A stretch of DNA of 64,000 bases from Faecousia sp. (lineage in GTDB: Bacteria > Bacillota > Clostridia > Oscillospirales > Oscillospiraceae), in assembly GCA_029257335.1 (NCBI GenBank), contig JARIBV010000041.1:1-64000 (forward strand). The letters run 5' to 3'. Positions 9,355 through 18,998 of the stretch are shown one piece after another. The stretch's first letter is position 1. Every line of letters starts with the position of its first letter. The position numbers were made by a program, and so were the translations under genes. The notes below the pieces were generated by a model. It made no database searches. It was not told where the DNA came from and worked only from the letters and a program-made list of their open reading frames with translations.

Positions 9355-9400
9355 AAGGGGCCTGCCCGCTGTATTTCCAGTGGACAGGCCCCTTCTCTTT
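9355..9400. terminator. Hairpin terminator
   Basis: AAGGGGCCTGCCCGCTG ... CAGTGGACAGGCCCCTT followed by TCTCTTT. Confidence 0.7.
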
Positions 9401-9446
9401 GTGCGTATGGTACAAATTTTATGGATAGAGTTTGTGCAATCCGAAC

Positions 9447-10019
9447 TTACCGCAGGAACTGAATCCCGCTGAGCATGATGCCCTGGGCAATCTGGGCGAT
9501 TTCTTCGGTGCTGGTGGACATCCCGTCGTGGAGCCACTGCTCCAGAATGCCGATGCATCCGGCGCTGACAAAGGCATAGTAATATTCCAGCTTGGTCTGA
9601 CTGACCCCTTCAAAGTATTTGGTGTAGCTTTTGAGACACCACTGCCGGCCCAAGTCCAGAAGCCGGGCGGCAAACTGTTTGTCGCCGTATGGCCCAAGGG
9701 TCACGATGCACAGGTCGGCATTGTCCTTGATGCAGCGGAAGATCCCCTCCGTGATCTTCACCGGGGTCAGCACCTCCCCCTGCTCCTCCAGCAAAGGGCG
9801 CAGGGCCTGCTGAAAGTGCTCCATCATCTCCTCCTCCATCTGGGCCAGGAGGTCATACAGGTCGGTATAGTGCGCATAAAAGGTCCCCCGGTTGATGCCG
9901 GCGGTTTCACACAGCTCCTTGACAGAAATGCTCTGAATGGGCTTCTGGCTGAGCAGGGAGGTCATGGATTTGCGGATCAGCAGCTTGGTGAGCCGGGTAC
10001 GCTGGTCGTTCTTTTTCAT
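9447..10019 (-). CDS. TetR/AcrR family transcriptional regulator
   Basis: MKKNDQRTRLTKLLIRKSMTSLLSQKPIQSISVKELCETAGINRGTFYAHYTDLYDLLAQM. Confidence 0.93.
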   Translation of the reverse strand: MKKNDQRTRLTKLLIRKSMTSLLSQKPIQSISVKELCETAGINRGTFYAHYTDLYDLLAQMEEEMMEHFQQALRPLLEEQGEVLTPVKITEGIFRCIKDNADLCIVTLGPYGDKQFAARLLDLGRQWCLKSYTKYFEGVSQTKLEYYYAFVSAGCIGILEQWLHDGMSTSTEEIAQIAQGIMLSGIQFLR

Positions 10020-10052
10020 AACAGACTCCTTTTAAGAAAGTAGCAAACGCCT

Positions 10053-10095
10053 CGTATAGTATAATACAGACAAATCAGAAAATCAACACGGTGTT
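10053..10095. promoter_or_regulatory. Promoter/operator copy 1, with TetR-type palindrome AACACGGTGTT at 10085-10095
   Basis: 43-nt copy of the sequence at 10822-10864; minus-strand TTGATT-N17-TATACT fits the tetR promoter. Confidence 0.65.
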
Positions 10096-10177
10096 TAAAA
10101 ATAAGTGACTTGACTGAAGTTTCTGTTTTTTGTATAATTCCTGTAGAAAGTGAAAATCGGAAATGGAGGAATGACAA

Positions 10178-10642
10178 ATGGGTGTTGTGGGTACCTGGAT
10201 CGTAAAAATCATCGGGGCACTGATCTGGTTCGGCCTTGCTTTGGTATGCTGGAAGATGCACTCCATTGCAACGGAAAAGAAGGACTATACCCAGTACCCC
10301 ACGGCCATGGGATACCTCAGAACGACCAACCGGCTTGAAGGAAACGATGTGCGGCAGATTGCGGAGTTTGTGGATCAGGACGGAAAAGAGGTTTGGGGAA
10401 TGCATGATTATCCGGGATTGAAAGACTTTCCGCCCCTGCATACCACCCAAAAAATTTGCTACTGGAAGATGGTAAACAGCAGGTTCATGCAGAACGGAAG
10501 ACCCATCGAGTATCGTTTTCGCTATTGCGATGAAAGCCTCTATACGGAGAAGGACAAAAACATGGGAAAATATTCCAAAGGACTTCTCATTGTGGGCGGT
10601 GTATTCATTCTGGTGGGGATTCTGTCTTTATTTGCAGTATAA
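10178..10642 (+). CDS. Membrane protein with an N-terminal and a C-terminal TM segment, unknown function
   Basis: MGVVGTWIVKIIGALIWFGLALVCWKM...GKYSKGLLIVGGVFILVGILSLFAV. Confidence 0.7.
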   Translation: MGVVGTWIVKIIGALIWFGLALVCWKMHSIATEKKDYTQYPTAMGYLRTTNRLEGNDVRQIAEFVDQDGKEVWGMHDYPGLKDFPPLHTTQKICYWKMVNSRFMQNGRPIEYRFRYCDESLYTEKDKNMGKYSKGLLIVGGVFILVGILSLFAV

Positions 10643-10674
10643 TCGAGGCGGGCAGCTGCCTGTCCTGGAGCACC

Positions 10675-10708
10675 AACGGAGCGTATCAATGGATGCGCTC
10701 CGTTTTTC
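10675..10708 (+). terminator. Rho-independent terminator
   Basis: AACGGAGCGTATC-AATG-GATGCGCTCCGTTTTT. Confidence 0.85.
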
Positions 10709-10805
10709 GTTGGAGCCACAGGAACCAGGGGATCATTTGTGAGTCTTGCCGTACAGAAGTGGGCAAAGGTGTTGATTTTCAGCCTGTTTTCTTTGAAATT
10801 GATGA

Positions 10806-10834
10806 TTGAAATGGAACAATGCGTATATTATAAT
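10806..10834 (+). promoter_or_regulatory. Sigma-70-type promoter of the SDR gene
   Basis: TTGAAA-N17-TATAAT. Confidence 0.7.
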
Positions 10835-10864
10835 ACAGTCAAACAAGAAAACCAACACAGTGTT
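10822..10864. promoter_or_regulatory. Promoter/operator copy 2, with palindrome AACACAGTGTT at 10854-10864
   Basis: 37/43 identity to 10053-10095 counted by eye. Confidence 0.65.
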
Positions 10865-10896
10865 CATAAATTGTTCATAAAGCGGAGGTGCTTACT

Positions 10897-11910
10897 ATGA
10901 AAAAGCGTTATATCATCACCGGAGCCAATGGCCATCTGGGAAGCACGCTCATTCGGATGCTGGCCCCTACGGGGGCTCAGGTCACAGGTCTGGTCCTGCC
11001 CGGCAGTGCGGCAGAGGAACAAGACCATGTGCAGTATGTGCAGGGAGATGTGCGGGATGTGGAGTCTCTTCGGCCTCTGTTTGAACATTCGGAGGAAGAG
11101 GAGCTCTATGTGATCCACACGGCGGGCATCATCGATATTTCCGAGGAGGAAACCCCCATGCTGCGGGATGTGAATATCCGGGGCACGGAGCATATCCTGG
11201 CCCTTTCCAGACAGTATCATGTGAAGCGTCTGGTTTATGTCAGTTCCGTCCATGCCATTGCGGAGAAGGACGACTATGCGGTGATTACGGAGACCGACCG
11301 GTTTTCCCCGGACACCGTGCGGGGGGCCTACGCCAGGACCAAGGCCGCAGCCACGCAGGCGGTGCTGGATGCAGGCCGGCAGGGGCTGGATGTGGTAGTG
11401 GTCCATCCCTCCGGCATCATCGGGCCATATGATCGCAGCGGCAACCATCTGGTGCAAATGATTACGGACTATCTGCGGGGGATGCTTCCGGCCTGTGTCC
11501 GGGGAGGCTATGACTTTGTAGATGTGCGGGATGTGGCCAAGGGCTGCCTGCTGGCCCTGGAAAAGGGCCGGTCCGGCAACTGCTATATCCTGTCCAACCG
11601 CCACTATGAGATCCGGGAGGTGCTGGGCATGGTGCGTTCCGTCAGCCGGGGAAAGAAACTCATGGTGCTGCCCATGTGGATGGCCAAACTCTTCGCCCCT
11701 GCCATGCAGTGGTACGCCAAGCAGAAAAAGCAGCGGCCTCTTTATACCAAGTACTCCCTGTATACCCTTCGGAGCAACGACCGCTTCTCCCACGACAAGG
11801 CCACCAGAGAGCTGGGCTATATGCCCCGGGATCTGCGGGAGACCATCCGAGACACCGTGGTGTGGTATAAATCCCTGTACCAGAAGAAATCCCCCTGCTG
11901 CGCGGGATGA
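10897..11910 (+). CDS. NAD-dependent epimerase/dehydratase (extended SDR)
   Basis: MKKRYIITGANGHLGSTLIRML...YVSSVHAI...GAYARTKAAATQAV...VVVHPSGIIGPYD. Confidence 0.92.
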   Translation: MKKRYIITGANGHLGSTLIRMLAPTGAQVTGLVLPGSAAEEQDHVQYVQGDVRDVESLRPLFEHSEEEELYVIHTAGIIDISEEETPMLRDVNIRGTEHILALSRQYHVKRLVYVSSVHAIAEKDDYAVITETDRFSPDTVRGAYARTKAAATQAVLDAGRQGLDVVVVHPSGIIGPYDRSGNHLVQMITDYLRGMLPACVRGGYDFVDVRDVAKGCLLALEKGRSGNCYILSNRHYEIREVLGMVRSVSRGKKLMVLPMWMAKLFAPAMQWYAKQKKQRPLYTKYSLYTLRSNDRFSHDKATRELGYMPRDLRETIRDTVVWYKSLYQKKSPCCAG

Positions 11911-11926
11911 CCGGTCCCGATCCGAA

Positions 11927-11964
11927 AGAAATCGGCCTGCCTCTTGTTGGGCAGGCCGATTTCT
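11927..11964. terminator. Hairpin terminator
   Basis: AGAAATCGGCCTGCC-N8-GGCAGGCCGATTTCT, 15-bp perfect stem. Confidence 0.75.
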
Positions 11965-12072
11965 GTTTGCCGGATCCTCTGTGCACAGGGCGGGGGTCCG
12001 GGAGGGAGTGTGTGCAGAGAAATGCCTATGTACCGAAACCAATGGGACCGATCCCATCCCGGGTCCTTCCCA

Positions 12073-12792
12073 TCAGCCTCCCGCAGCTTCAAAGGGGACC
12101 ATGCAAAGCACAATGGCATCCTGGGAAACACCTACGGGATACCCCTCTATGTTGTGGACATCCGGGTTGCTGTAATAGGCCTCGCCGGATTCGGCGTCCA
12201 TAAAATAGAGATAGATGGTTTCCTGAAAATAGGTTTCCGCGGTCACCAGTGCGTAAGGGGCCCCGCCGTTGAGCTTGTCTGCGGTCTCGTCTTTTATGAT
12301 CTTGCACTCTTTCACCGTAATGACATCCCACCACATGCAATCTCCCAGATATTGGCCGATGTTGCTGCACAGACCTTCCACCTTCATCTGGCTGTAAGTA
12401 ACGGCAGGGCGCTGGGCGGAGGTCATTTGGCTGAGGGTTTTGACCAGGGTCTGGATATTCCCGTTGGACAATACATCGGGGTCCTCCGAATTCCAAGACG
12501 CCTGTTTCAGGGTGTTGTATGCCTGGGGGGATCTGGAAATGGCCATATTACGGTCTTCTTCCTCCATATAGAACACACTGCCCATCTCCCGACTTACGGG
12601 GATGATCCAGTAGGGAAGACTGTCATCCTGCTCCGGAATGGTGGGTTCCACCGTCTTATCAGAAACGGAGCCCACAGCGGCGTTCTCTTTTTCCCAGGGA
12701 AGCAGAATGTGGGAATTTTCGCCGGAACTGCATGCACACAGCCCTATGCAGCACAGTGCCATACAAAGTGTCCATACCATTGGGTGTTTCAT
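12073..12792 (-). CDS. Lipoprotein of unknown function
   Basis: MKHPMVWTLCMALCCIGLCACSSGEN lipobox; distal gene of the ABC cluster. Confidence 0.75.
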   Translation of the reverse strand: MKHPMVWTLCMALCCIGLCACSSGENSHILLPWEKENAAVGSVSDKTVEPTIPEQDDSLPYWIIPVSREMGSVFYMEEEDRNMAISRSPQAYNTLKQASWNSEDPDVLSNGNIQTLVKTLSQMTSAQRPAVTYSQMKVEGLCSNIGQYLGDCMWWDVITVKECKIIKDETADKLNGGAPYALVTAETYFQETIYLYFMDAESGEAYYSNPDVHNIEGYPVGVSQDAIVLCMVPFEAAGG

Positions 12793-12807
12793 TTCAGATT
12801 CTCCTTT

Positions 12808-13545
12808 TTATTGGCTTACAAAAACCGGCAGATGGTCCTGGGTCATTCCAATCAAAATGCCATATTCGCCATAAGGTGTGTCGTGCGGTTCTGCATACCG
12901 CTGCGCATCCCGTTTAAGGCACGGTTCCAGAAGAATATAGTCGATCGTTTGGGCATCTTGACTGGTGAATGAATGGGAAACCCACATGAGATCAAACTGT
13001 GTTTCATCCGGAAGAAACAGGGAGCGAACCTGGGGATCTTCGCATTGTTCAGCGTGGACAGACCATCCGGTAAGCTCAAAGAGCTGACCAAGATTTCCCA
13101 CGGGGTCCTCCTTTATGGCGGCAAAGTCAGGGGATTGTGCAGAATCGATCTGCTTTTCCGGGACAAATCCTCCCCAATAGACATTTTGCAGGACATCGGC
13201 CGCAGTTTGCAGATTCTGGGGATTTTTCCAATCCCAATCGCCGGAATTCCATTGATACTGCCGGAACCGCTCCAGCTCCTTGCGGTAAAAGCATTCAAAA
13301 TAAGGGGATTCCCGGCGATGGACCGGATCATCATAATAGGTGGGATCGTTTCGTTCTGCCACTGCCTGCCGGACCCGAAGCCTTACATCCTGTGCATCCC
13401 GGACACAAAAGGCTCCAAACAGCATCACCGACAGCAAAACGCAGACCAGCATGGCCCTATGGGATTTATGATTCAGAATCCGATACCACGCCCAAAATGC
13501 CAGAAGGCAGAAAATCAGAAAGCAGGAAAAGTAGAAGGGAAACAT
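12808..13545 (-). CDS. Membrane protein of unknown function in the ABC cluster
   Basis: MFPFYFSCFLIFCLLAFWAWYRILNHKSHRAMLVCVLLSVMLFGAFCVRD. Confidence 0.7.
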   Translation of the reverse strand: MFPFYFSCFLIFCLLAFWAWYRILNHKSHRAMLVCVLLSVMLFGAFCVRDAQDVRLRVRQAVAERNDPTYYDDPVHRRESPYFECFYRKELERFRQYQWNSGDWDWKNPQNLQTAADVLQNVYWGGFVPEKQIDSAQSPDFAAIKEDPVGNLGQLFELTGWSVHAEQCEDPQVRSLFLPDETQFDLMWVSHSFTSQDAQTIDYILLEPCLKRDAQRYAEPHDTPYGEYGILIGMTQDHLPVFVSQ

Positions 13546-13548
13546 GGA

Positions 13549-14193
13549 TCAGTCCATCCTTTCTGAGAGTATGCCCCGGTCCATATAGAAGACCTGATCC
13601 GCCAGCTCTTCAATGTCACCTGCAATATGGCTGCTGAGCAGGATGGTGCAGCCGTCTCGCTGCATGGAACCAATGATCCGTTTAATATCCTGTACCCCTT
13701 CCCGGTCCAGGCCGTTCATTGGCTCATCCAATACCAGAAGCTCCGGCTGTTCCATAATGGCCTGGGCGATCCCCAGACGCTGCTTCATGCCCAGGGAAAA
13801 GGCCCGCACCTTTTTTCTGGAATCGGGGTCCAGGCCCACCAGTTCCAGGACCTGGCGGATCTGCCGGTCGCCAATGCGCTTTTGAATGGATGCAAATGTT
13901 TTCAGGTTTTCAAAGGCGGTCATATAGGGGATCAGGCCGGGCTTTTCGATGATGGCCCCGGTGGAGTCGGGAAAGTCCACATCTTTGCCGATGCGCTTGC
14001 CGTGGACCTTGATCTGCCCCGCATCCGGCGTGATAAACCCACAGATCGCTTTAAACAGCATACTTTTTCCCGAGCCGTTTCTTCCCACAAACCCGTAGAT
14101 CTTTCCCTTCTCCAGGCGCAGATCAATGTGATCGAGAATGACCTGCTTTTTGATGGCTTTGGAAAGCCCTTCGATTTCAATAAAATAGTCCAT
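13549..14193 (-). CDS. ABC transporter ATP-binding protein
   Basis: GRNGSGKSMLFKAICG; FSLGMKQRLGIAQAIMEQPELLVLDEPMNGLD. Confidence 0.95.
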   Translation of the reverse strand: MDYFIEIEGLSKAIKKQVILDHIDLRLEKGKIYGFVGRNGSGKSMLFKAICGFITPDAGQIKVHGKRIGKDVDFPDSTGAIIEKPGLIPYMTAFENLKTFASIQKRIGDRQIRQVLELVGLDPDSRKKVRAFSLGMKQRLGIAQAIMEQPELLVLDEPMNGLDREGVQDIKRIIGSMQRDGCTILLSSHIAGDIEELADQVFYMDRGILSERMD

Positions 14194-14209
14194 ATCGTTG
14201 CATCCTCCT

Positions 14210-14944
14210 TTAGGTTAGATAGTTCTCTTTTGCTTTGCCTGACGACGGCAGCCCAAGGAAGGGGAGTGCCAGAAGAAACAGGGCAATGTCAAAGAGGAGA
14301 CTGGTGATTCCCAGGTCGGCGGCAAAGAGCTTCCGGGCGCTGATTGGGAGAAGATCCAGAAATATAACGGTGCCCCCTGTGCACAACCCCACCACCATCC
14401 CCCGCTGAATCGTGTGGCGCAGGGCCACGAGCATTTGCAGGATGGACAGGGCGCTGAGAAAAAATATCTGCTTTGCGATGAGAACGAAAACGGAACCGGT
14501 TTCCCCGGCAGAAAAGACGGATTCCCGGCAGTCCCCATAGGCACTGCTGAGAATGTGATTGGCGGCGAAAAAAGAGGCATGAAAGGCCAGAAGAAACAAA
14601 GCGGTGACGGCCAGGGCCGTTTGGCAGCCGCTGCGTACCCAGCGCCCTGTGCTCTGATAGCGGAGCACCACCGCGTATTTTGGTTCGATCAGATTGGTCT
14701 GGATGTCGTTGGATACAAAGTAGGCAATGAGGGTCATGGGCACCAGTGTAAACATGTATTTGAGGACATGGAAAGGCATCCCCCACTGCCCGGGGATGGC
14801 TCCAAAATACAGCCAATACAGATCCATGGGCAGCATCCCGGACTGAGACAGGATCCCGCAGAGGCTGGAAGTCATAAAAAGGGCGCAGCCGAACCCGGCC
14901 AGCAGTGCGGCGGGGAGCAGCCTTTGCAGCTGCAATCGTTTCAT
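14210..14944 (-). CDS. ABC permease-like membrane protein
   Basis: MKRLQLQRLLPAALLAGFGCALFMTSSLCGIL...; several TM segments; 3' part of the 14210-15583 ORF. Confidence 0.75.
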   Translation of the reverse strand: MKRLQLQRLLPAALLAGFGCALFMTSSLCGILSQSGMLPMDLYWLYFGAIPGQWGMPFHVLKYMFTLVPMTLIAYFVSNDIQTNLIEPKYAVVLRYQSTGRWVRSGCQTALAVTALFLLAFHASFFAANHILSSAYGDCRESVFSAGETGSVFVLIAKQIFFLSALSILQMLVALRHTIQRGMVVGLCTGGTVIFLDLLPISARKLFAADLGITSLLFDIALFLLALPFLGLPSSGKAKENYLT

Positions 14945-14946
14945 TC

Positions 14947-15738
14947 TCACTGGATCTCCCCCCTTTCCGGGAACCGTCTGAGAAGAGGCCGGGTGAGCCA
15001 CAGGAAAAGCAGGCCCAGCAGCCAGGGAAGTCCAAAGGCCGACAGGCAGCTTTCCAGGAAATAGCCGCCGCAGATATAGTGATAGGTAAAGCAGGCGGCA
15101 AATGCCGGCAAACGAAAGGACAGATACGGCGGCGTAAAGTAAAAAATCAGATGTGAGAGAAAGAAAAACAGCAGACACACAAGATAAGAAGCAATGCCGT
15201 GATGTTTCCAGACGGTCACCAGAAGGAATAAAACCGCTGCAAAGCAGGAGATGTTCAGCTGGCACAGGAAGGAGGTGACAAGCATCACCGGCACAGGCTG
15301 ATGGATGGAGGGGAAAGGACCCCAGTTCATGCCATGGGGGAGTCCGAACCGAATCGCTCCCGCACCCAGCAAAACCAGAAAGCGCAGCGCCATGACCTTG
15401 CAGCACAGAACAAGCAGCCGCCTCAGTACCGCCCGATACCAGCTGGATTTTCGGGGGTATCGCAGCAGATAACAGGGGGCGGTGCAAATACCGGTGACCT
15501 GAGAAAAGAGGAAAAACAGTCCGATCCAGTGCTGCAGGGGAATGAGGATCCCGTCGTCCAGGTGGGAAAAAAAGTCGTGCCACAGGGTGTACTGGGACGG
15601 GTTCATGGATTGTATGGCAAAGGCATAGGCCCGATCTGCGGTATATCTGTAGGCAAGGTAACAGGTGACAAGATAAAATATCCAGGGAAAATATCTTGCG
15701 GCGTTAAAAAAGAGGGGCGGGTTCTGTTCCCTATCCAT
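14947..15738 (-). CDS. ABC permease-like membrane protein
   Basis: MDREQNPPLFFNAARYFPWIFYLVTCYLAYRY...; overlaps the upstream gene by 8 nt. Confidence 0.75.
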   Translation of the reverse strand: MDREQNPPLFFNAARYFPWIFYLVTCYLAYRYTADRAYAFAIQSMNPSQYTLWHDFFSHLDDGILIPLQHWIGLFFLFSQVTGICTAPCYLLRYPRKSSWYRAVLRRLLVLCCKVMALRFLVLLGAGAIRFGLPHGMNWGPFPSIHQPVPVMLVTSFLCQLNISCFAAVLFLLVTVWKHHGIASYLVCLLFFFLSHLIFYFTPPYLSFRLPAFAACFTYHYICGGYFLESCLSAFGLPWLLGLLFLWLTRPLLRRFPERGEIQ

Positions 15739-16606
15739 TGAGCGATGCCTCCTTTCCGTTTGTGGTGGCCAGGATCCCCGCTGCCAGCAGAAGGTGCACC
15801 ATCATGGTCACAAAGGCAGGGGCTAGGGATTCGATCATTGCGTCATAGTAGGTGAGCTGCCCATACGCCGGGAGCTTCAGCAGGATGCACAGGATTTGCA
15901 GCCCATAGGAGAACACCATGGGAAAAAATAAAATCACAACCTTCCTCTGTGTCCGCAGGCTTACCGCAAAGGTCAAAAAGACCTTGCTGGCCAATAATGC
16001 GGCATTCAGAAAAATCAAAACCAGATATTTCCAGGCCACATTTTTTTCCTGCCCCAGGATCTGAAAAAAATCCTCCGAATAAGGCGGGAAGGACTGGGAC
16101 AGGGGAAAGCGGCAGGGAGCCAGCAGGTAGGTGACGGCCCAGAACACAATGGAGGGAACCAGGACCAGGATCCCTGCGGTGAGACAAATGGCAGCGCCTT
16201 CCCATGCCAGATACCCTCCGGTTCGGCTTCTGAGTGCAATCATCTGCTGGGTCCCGTTCTGCCGATCCTGCATGAACATGAGCACAGGCAGGGTAATGAG
16301 AAAATGGGCAATGAAATGATAGAGGGTATAGCCGTCCTCCATAAAGATGTAAAAGCTGAACGCCTGAGAGGCCCGGTTTTCCAAAATGAACTGCCGCAGC
16401 CGCTGCGCTGTTTCCGGCGCATAGAGGGCAAATTCCGTGGAACCGGAATTCAGGTCGTGTATGGTATCAAGCAAAGAGCGGATTTCCAGAGAGGCTTCCA
16501 CCAGGTGAGACACAATCATAATGAAAAATGACAGTATCATGGCATACAGGATCTCTTTGCGGCAGAGCCTCCTTCGCAGGGTGGGATAAAAGGGATTCAA
16601 GTTCAT
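15731..16606 (-). CDS. ABC permease-like membrane protein
   Basis: MNLNPFYPTLRRRLCRKEILYAMILSFFIMIVSHLVEASLEI...; GGTCC/AGGA region upstream. Confidence 0.75.
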   Translation of the reverse strand: MNLNPFYPTLRRRLCRKEILYAMILSFFIMIVSHLVEASLEIRSLLDTIHDLNSGSTEFALYAPETAQRLRQFILENRASQAFSFYIFMEDGYTLYHFIAHFLITLPVLMFMQDRQNGTQQMIALRSRTGGYLAWEGAAICLTAGILVLVPSIVFWAVTYLLAPCRFPLSQSFPPYSEDFFQILGQEKNVAWKYLVLIFLNAALLASKVFLTFAVSLRTQRKVVILFFPMVFSYGLQILCILLKLPAYGQLTYYDAMIESLAPAFVTMMVHLLLAAGILATTNGKEASLNG

Positions 16607-16667
16607 CGGTCCTTTCCTGTTAGTGTTGGGCGGGACATTCCGGCATGGTGCTTGCTTCCATACAAAT

Positions 16668-16698
16668 CCCCCCTTCAAGGGAGTGCCTTGAAGGGGGG
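16668..16698. terminator. Perfect hairpin separating the TCS/exported-protein unit from the ABC operon
   Basis: CCCCCCTTCAAGG-GAGTG-CCTTGAAGGGGGG. Confidence 0.6.
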
Positions 16699-16809
16699 AG
16701 CCTGTGTTGAGATCTCAATGGTTACAAGCCCTTCGCTGTCCCTGCTTCTATTATCTGCGGGCTTGTATCTTGTTTGTATCATCGCATGGGGAACTGCAAA
16801 AAAACTCGG

Positions 16810-17607
16810 TTATTTTTTCAGCTCCTGCTGAATCTGCTCCAGCTCTTCCACCGAAATGGGTTCCACCGAAAACAGAATGGTATCGGAATCGGGACTGACA
16901 TTCCAGCAGGAACCCAGCAGCCCCACCTGTGGTTCGGATTCTTCTTGCAGCAGGCCCAGAAACAGACAGTCATTCCATGGAAAATCTGTCCCTTCCAAAG
17001 AAAACGGCTTCAAAACAGACGGGGATGGAAGCAGTTCATAATAGGCTGCCCAGGCGTGCAGGGCCTGAGAGGCGGAGGCCTCGGTCTCTTCCCACCGGCT
17101 GCGCCAGTTCAGAAAGGTTTGCTCCGTGTCGGGGTCTGCTTCCACACGAAGGCTGATTTGGACGATTTTTCCGGATTGTACATCCATCCACACGAATCCC
17201 TGGGCGATGCCGATTCGGTACAGATAGACGGCATGGTCCTGTCCCAGCCGGAGGGTCTTTGCGACGGTCTGCACCGGGATCTCCTGCTCCTCGGGATCGG
17301 GAAGAAAGGGAATGGCGATGCCCAAATCTTTGAGAATCTTCAGCTGTTTCATCAACTGCCGCTGTATTTGCTGAGGATCCACCTGCTCTTCCAACTCAAA
17401 CGCGCCGAGAGAGTCGTCGCTCAAAAGCTGAAGACTATGGAGAATGCTGTGGGATGCAGGGTCTTGAGACAAGGAAACCGCAGGCTGCACAAAGGACTGC
17501 GCTTCCAGGGCCTGCTGCCCATATTGGATCCATGCGCCGGGAAGCAGGAATGCGGCGGCAAGGACCAGCAGGGTCAGAAACAGACAAAAGACAGTGGATT
17601 TCTTCAT
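16810..17607 (-). CDS. Exported or membrane-anchored protein of unknown function
   Basis: MKKSTVFCLFLTLLVLAAAFLLPGAW signal/anchor; start overlaps the histidine kinase stop. Confidence 0.7.
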   Translation of the reverse strand: MKKSTVFCLFLTLLVLAAAFLLPGAWIQYGQQALEAQSFVQPAVSLSQDPASHSILHSLQLLSDDSLGAFELEEQVDPQQIQRQLMKQLKILKDLGIAIPFLPDPEEQEIPVQTVAKTLRLGQDHAVYLYRIGIAQGFVWMDVQSGKIVQISLRVEADPDTEQTFLNWRSRWEETEASASQALHAWAAYYELLPSPSVLKPFSLEGTDFPWNDCLFLGLLQEESEPQVGLLGSCWNVSPDSDTILFSVEPISVEELEQIQQELKK

Positions 17608-18998
17608 TGGGCAGCACCTCCCAGCACAATGGTCACAGTGGTGCCCATGCCCTGCGTGCTCTCAAATTCCAGGTCCGCTTGGTGAATCTGCGCAATCCGC
17701 TCGCACAGGGCCAGGCCCAGACCGGCACCGCCCTGGGCTCTGGCACGGGACTTGTCCACCATATAAAAGGGTTCTGTGATCCGGTCCAGCACCTCCCGGG
17801 GAATGCCCCGGCCGTGGTCCTCCACGGATAGGGCGTAGCCCTCTTCCGTTCGGCGTCCCGTAAGGTGAATGACGCTGCCCTGGGGAGAGGCTTTGCATCC
17901 GTTTTCGATCAAATTATAAAGAAGGGTATGAAGAAGCTCCGGTGCCGCCGAAAGCTCCGCCTCCTGTACGCTCGCTTCCAGCCCAACCCCTGCCTGAGAA
18001 AGAAAATAGCTGCAGCTTGCTCGCACCTTTTCCAAAAGCTGGGAAATGGAGACCCGAGAGAAATTCGGGGCATGATTTTCAAGGGCAAACAGATCCAGAA
18101 GGGAAAAGGACATTGCCTCCAGGCGTCTGCCCTCTGTTACAATATAGGTTGCGGCTTCCAGCTGCTGCTCCGGCGGCAGGGTGCGGCTTCGGAGGGTGTC
18201 TGCATACCCGATGACGGAGGTCAGCGGAGTTTTCAGCTCGTGGGCAAAGCTGGCGGTAAACTCCTTCTGCCGGGTGAGGGCATCGTCCAGTTCCTTGATT
18301 TTGGATTCCAGAGCGTCCGCCATTTCATTGAAGGTGCGGGCGACCTGTCCCACCTCGTCTCGGGAGGTGACGGTAACCCGCTGGTCATAGTGGCCTCGGG
18401 TCAGCTGCACCGCAGCACCCGCCACACGCTTCAGAGGTCTGGTCAGAAACAAGGTGAAGCCTGCGGTGACCAGAGTGCTGACGACCAGCAGCGCCCCCAT
18501 GATGATCTCATAGACCCGAAGCGTTTCTTTGGCCTGTTCAAAGCAGGCAGTCACATTCCGTTCCCGCTGCAGCTGCAAGGTCTGGCCGCAGAAGGGAAAG
18601 GAGGTGACCGAGACGACATAGTGGCCGTGGGATTCCACCAGATGGCTCTCAATGATGCCCGGCATGTCCGTGACAGGTTCAATGGGCGTGTTCATGATAT
18701 CGGTCTGGAGGATGCAAGCGCCGGATTCATCGGTAATGGCGAAGCGATTGCCGGACAGAAAGTCGGTGGAACGCAGCTTTGCCTTGAGAAATTGAACCGC
18801 ATCCGGTGCGACGGAATCCTCTCCGGGGTCCAGGGATTGCAGCAGAAGGGAAAACAGCTGGGTCTCGTCCTGGGCTGCCTGGATTTCCCTGCGGATCTGG
18901 GACTGAAAGGAGGTCCAGATGATGACGGAGCCTCCTATGGACAAGGTCACCGCCAAAATCAGTGATACCATAAGGATCATTTTCCAAGAGAACTTCAT
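17604..18998 (-). CDS. HAMP-domain sensor histidine kinase
   Basis: FTASFAHELKTPLTSVIGYADTLRS; LIENGCKASPQG; VEDHGRGIP; GGAGLGLALCERIAQIH. Confidence 0.96.
   Translation of the reverse strand: MKFSWKMILMVSLILAVTLSIGGSVIIWTSFQSQIRREIQAAQDETQLFSLLLQSLDPGEDSVAPDAVQFLKAKLRSTDFLSGNRFAITDESGACILQTDIMNTPIEPVTDMPGIIESHLVESHGHYVVSVTSFPFCGQTLQLQRERNVTACFEQAKETLRVYEIIMGALLVVSTLVTAGFTLFLTRPLKRVAGAAVQLTRGHYDQRVTVTSRDEVGQVARTFNEMADALESKIKELDDALTRQKEFTASFAHELKTPLTSVIGYADTLRSRTLPPEQQLEAATYIVTEGRRLEAMSFSLLDLFALENHAPNFSRVSISQLLEKVRASCSYFLSQAGVGLEASVQEAELSAAPELLHTLLYNLIENGCKASPQGSVIHLTGRRTEEGYALSVEDHGRGIPREVLDRITEPFYMVDKSRARAQGGAGLGLALCERIAQIHQADLEFESTQGMGTTVTIVLGGAAQ

Noticed and set aside
14945-15583. 5' part of the 457-aa ORF 14210-15583
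   Set aside because: Overlaps the better-supported permease 14947-15738 in another frame; the real gene likely starts at ATG 14944
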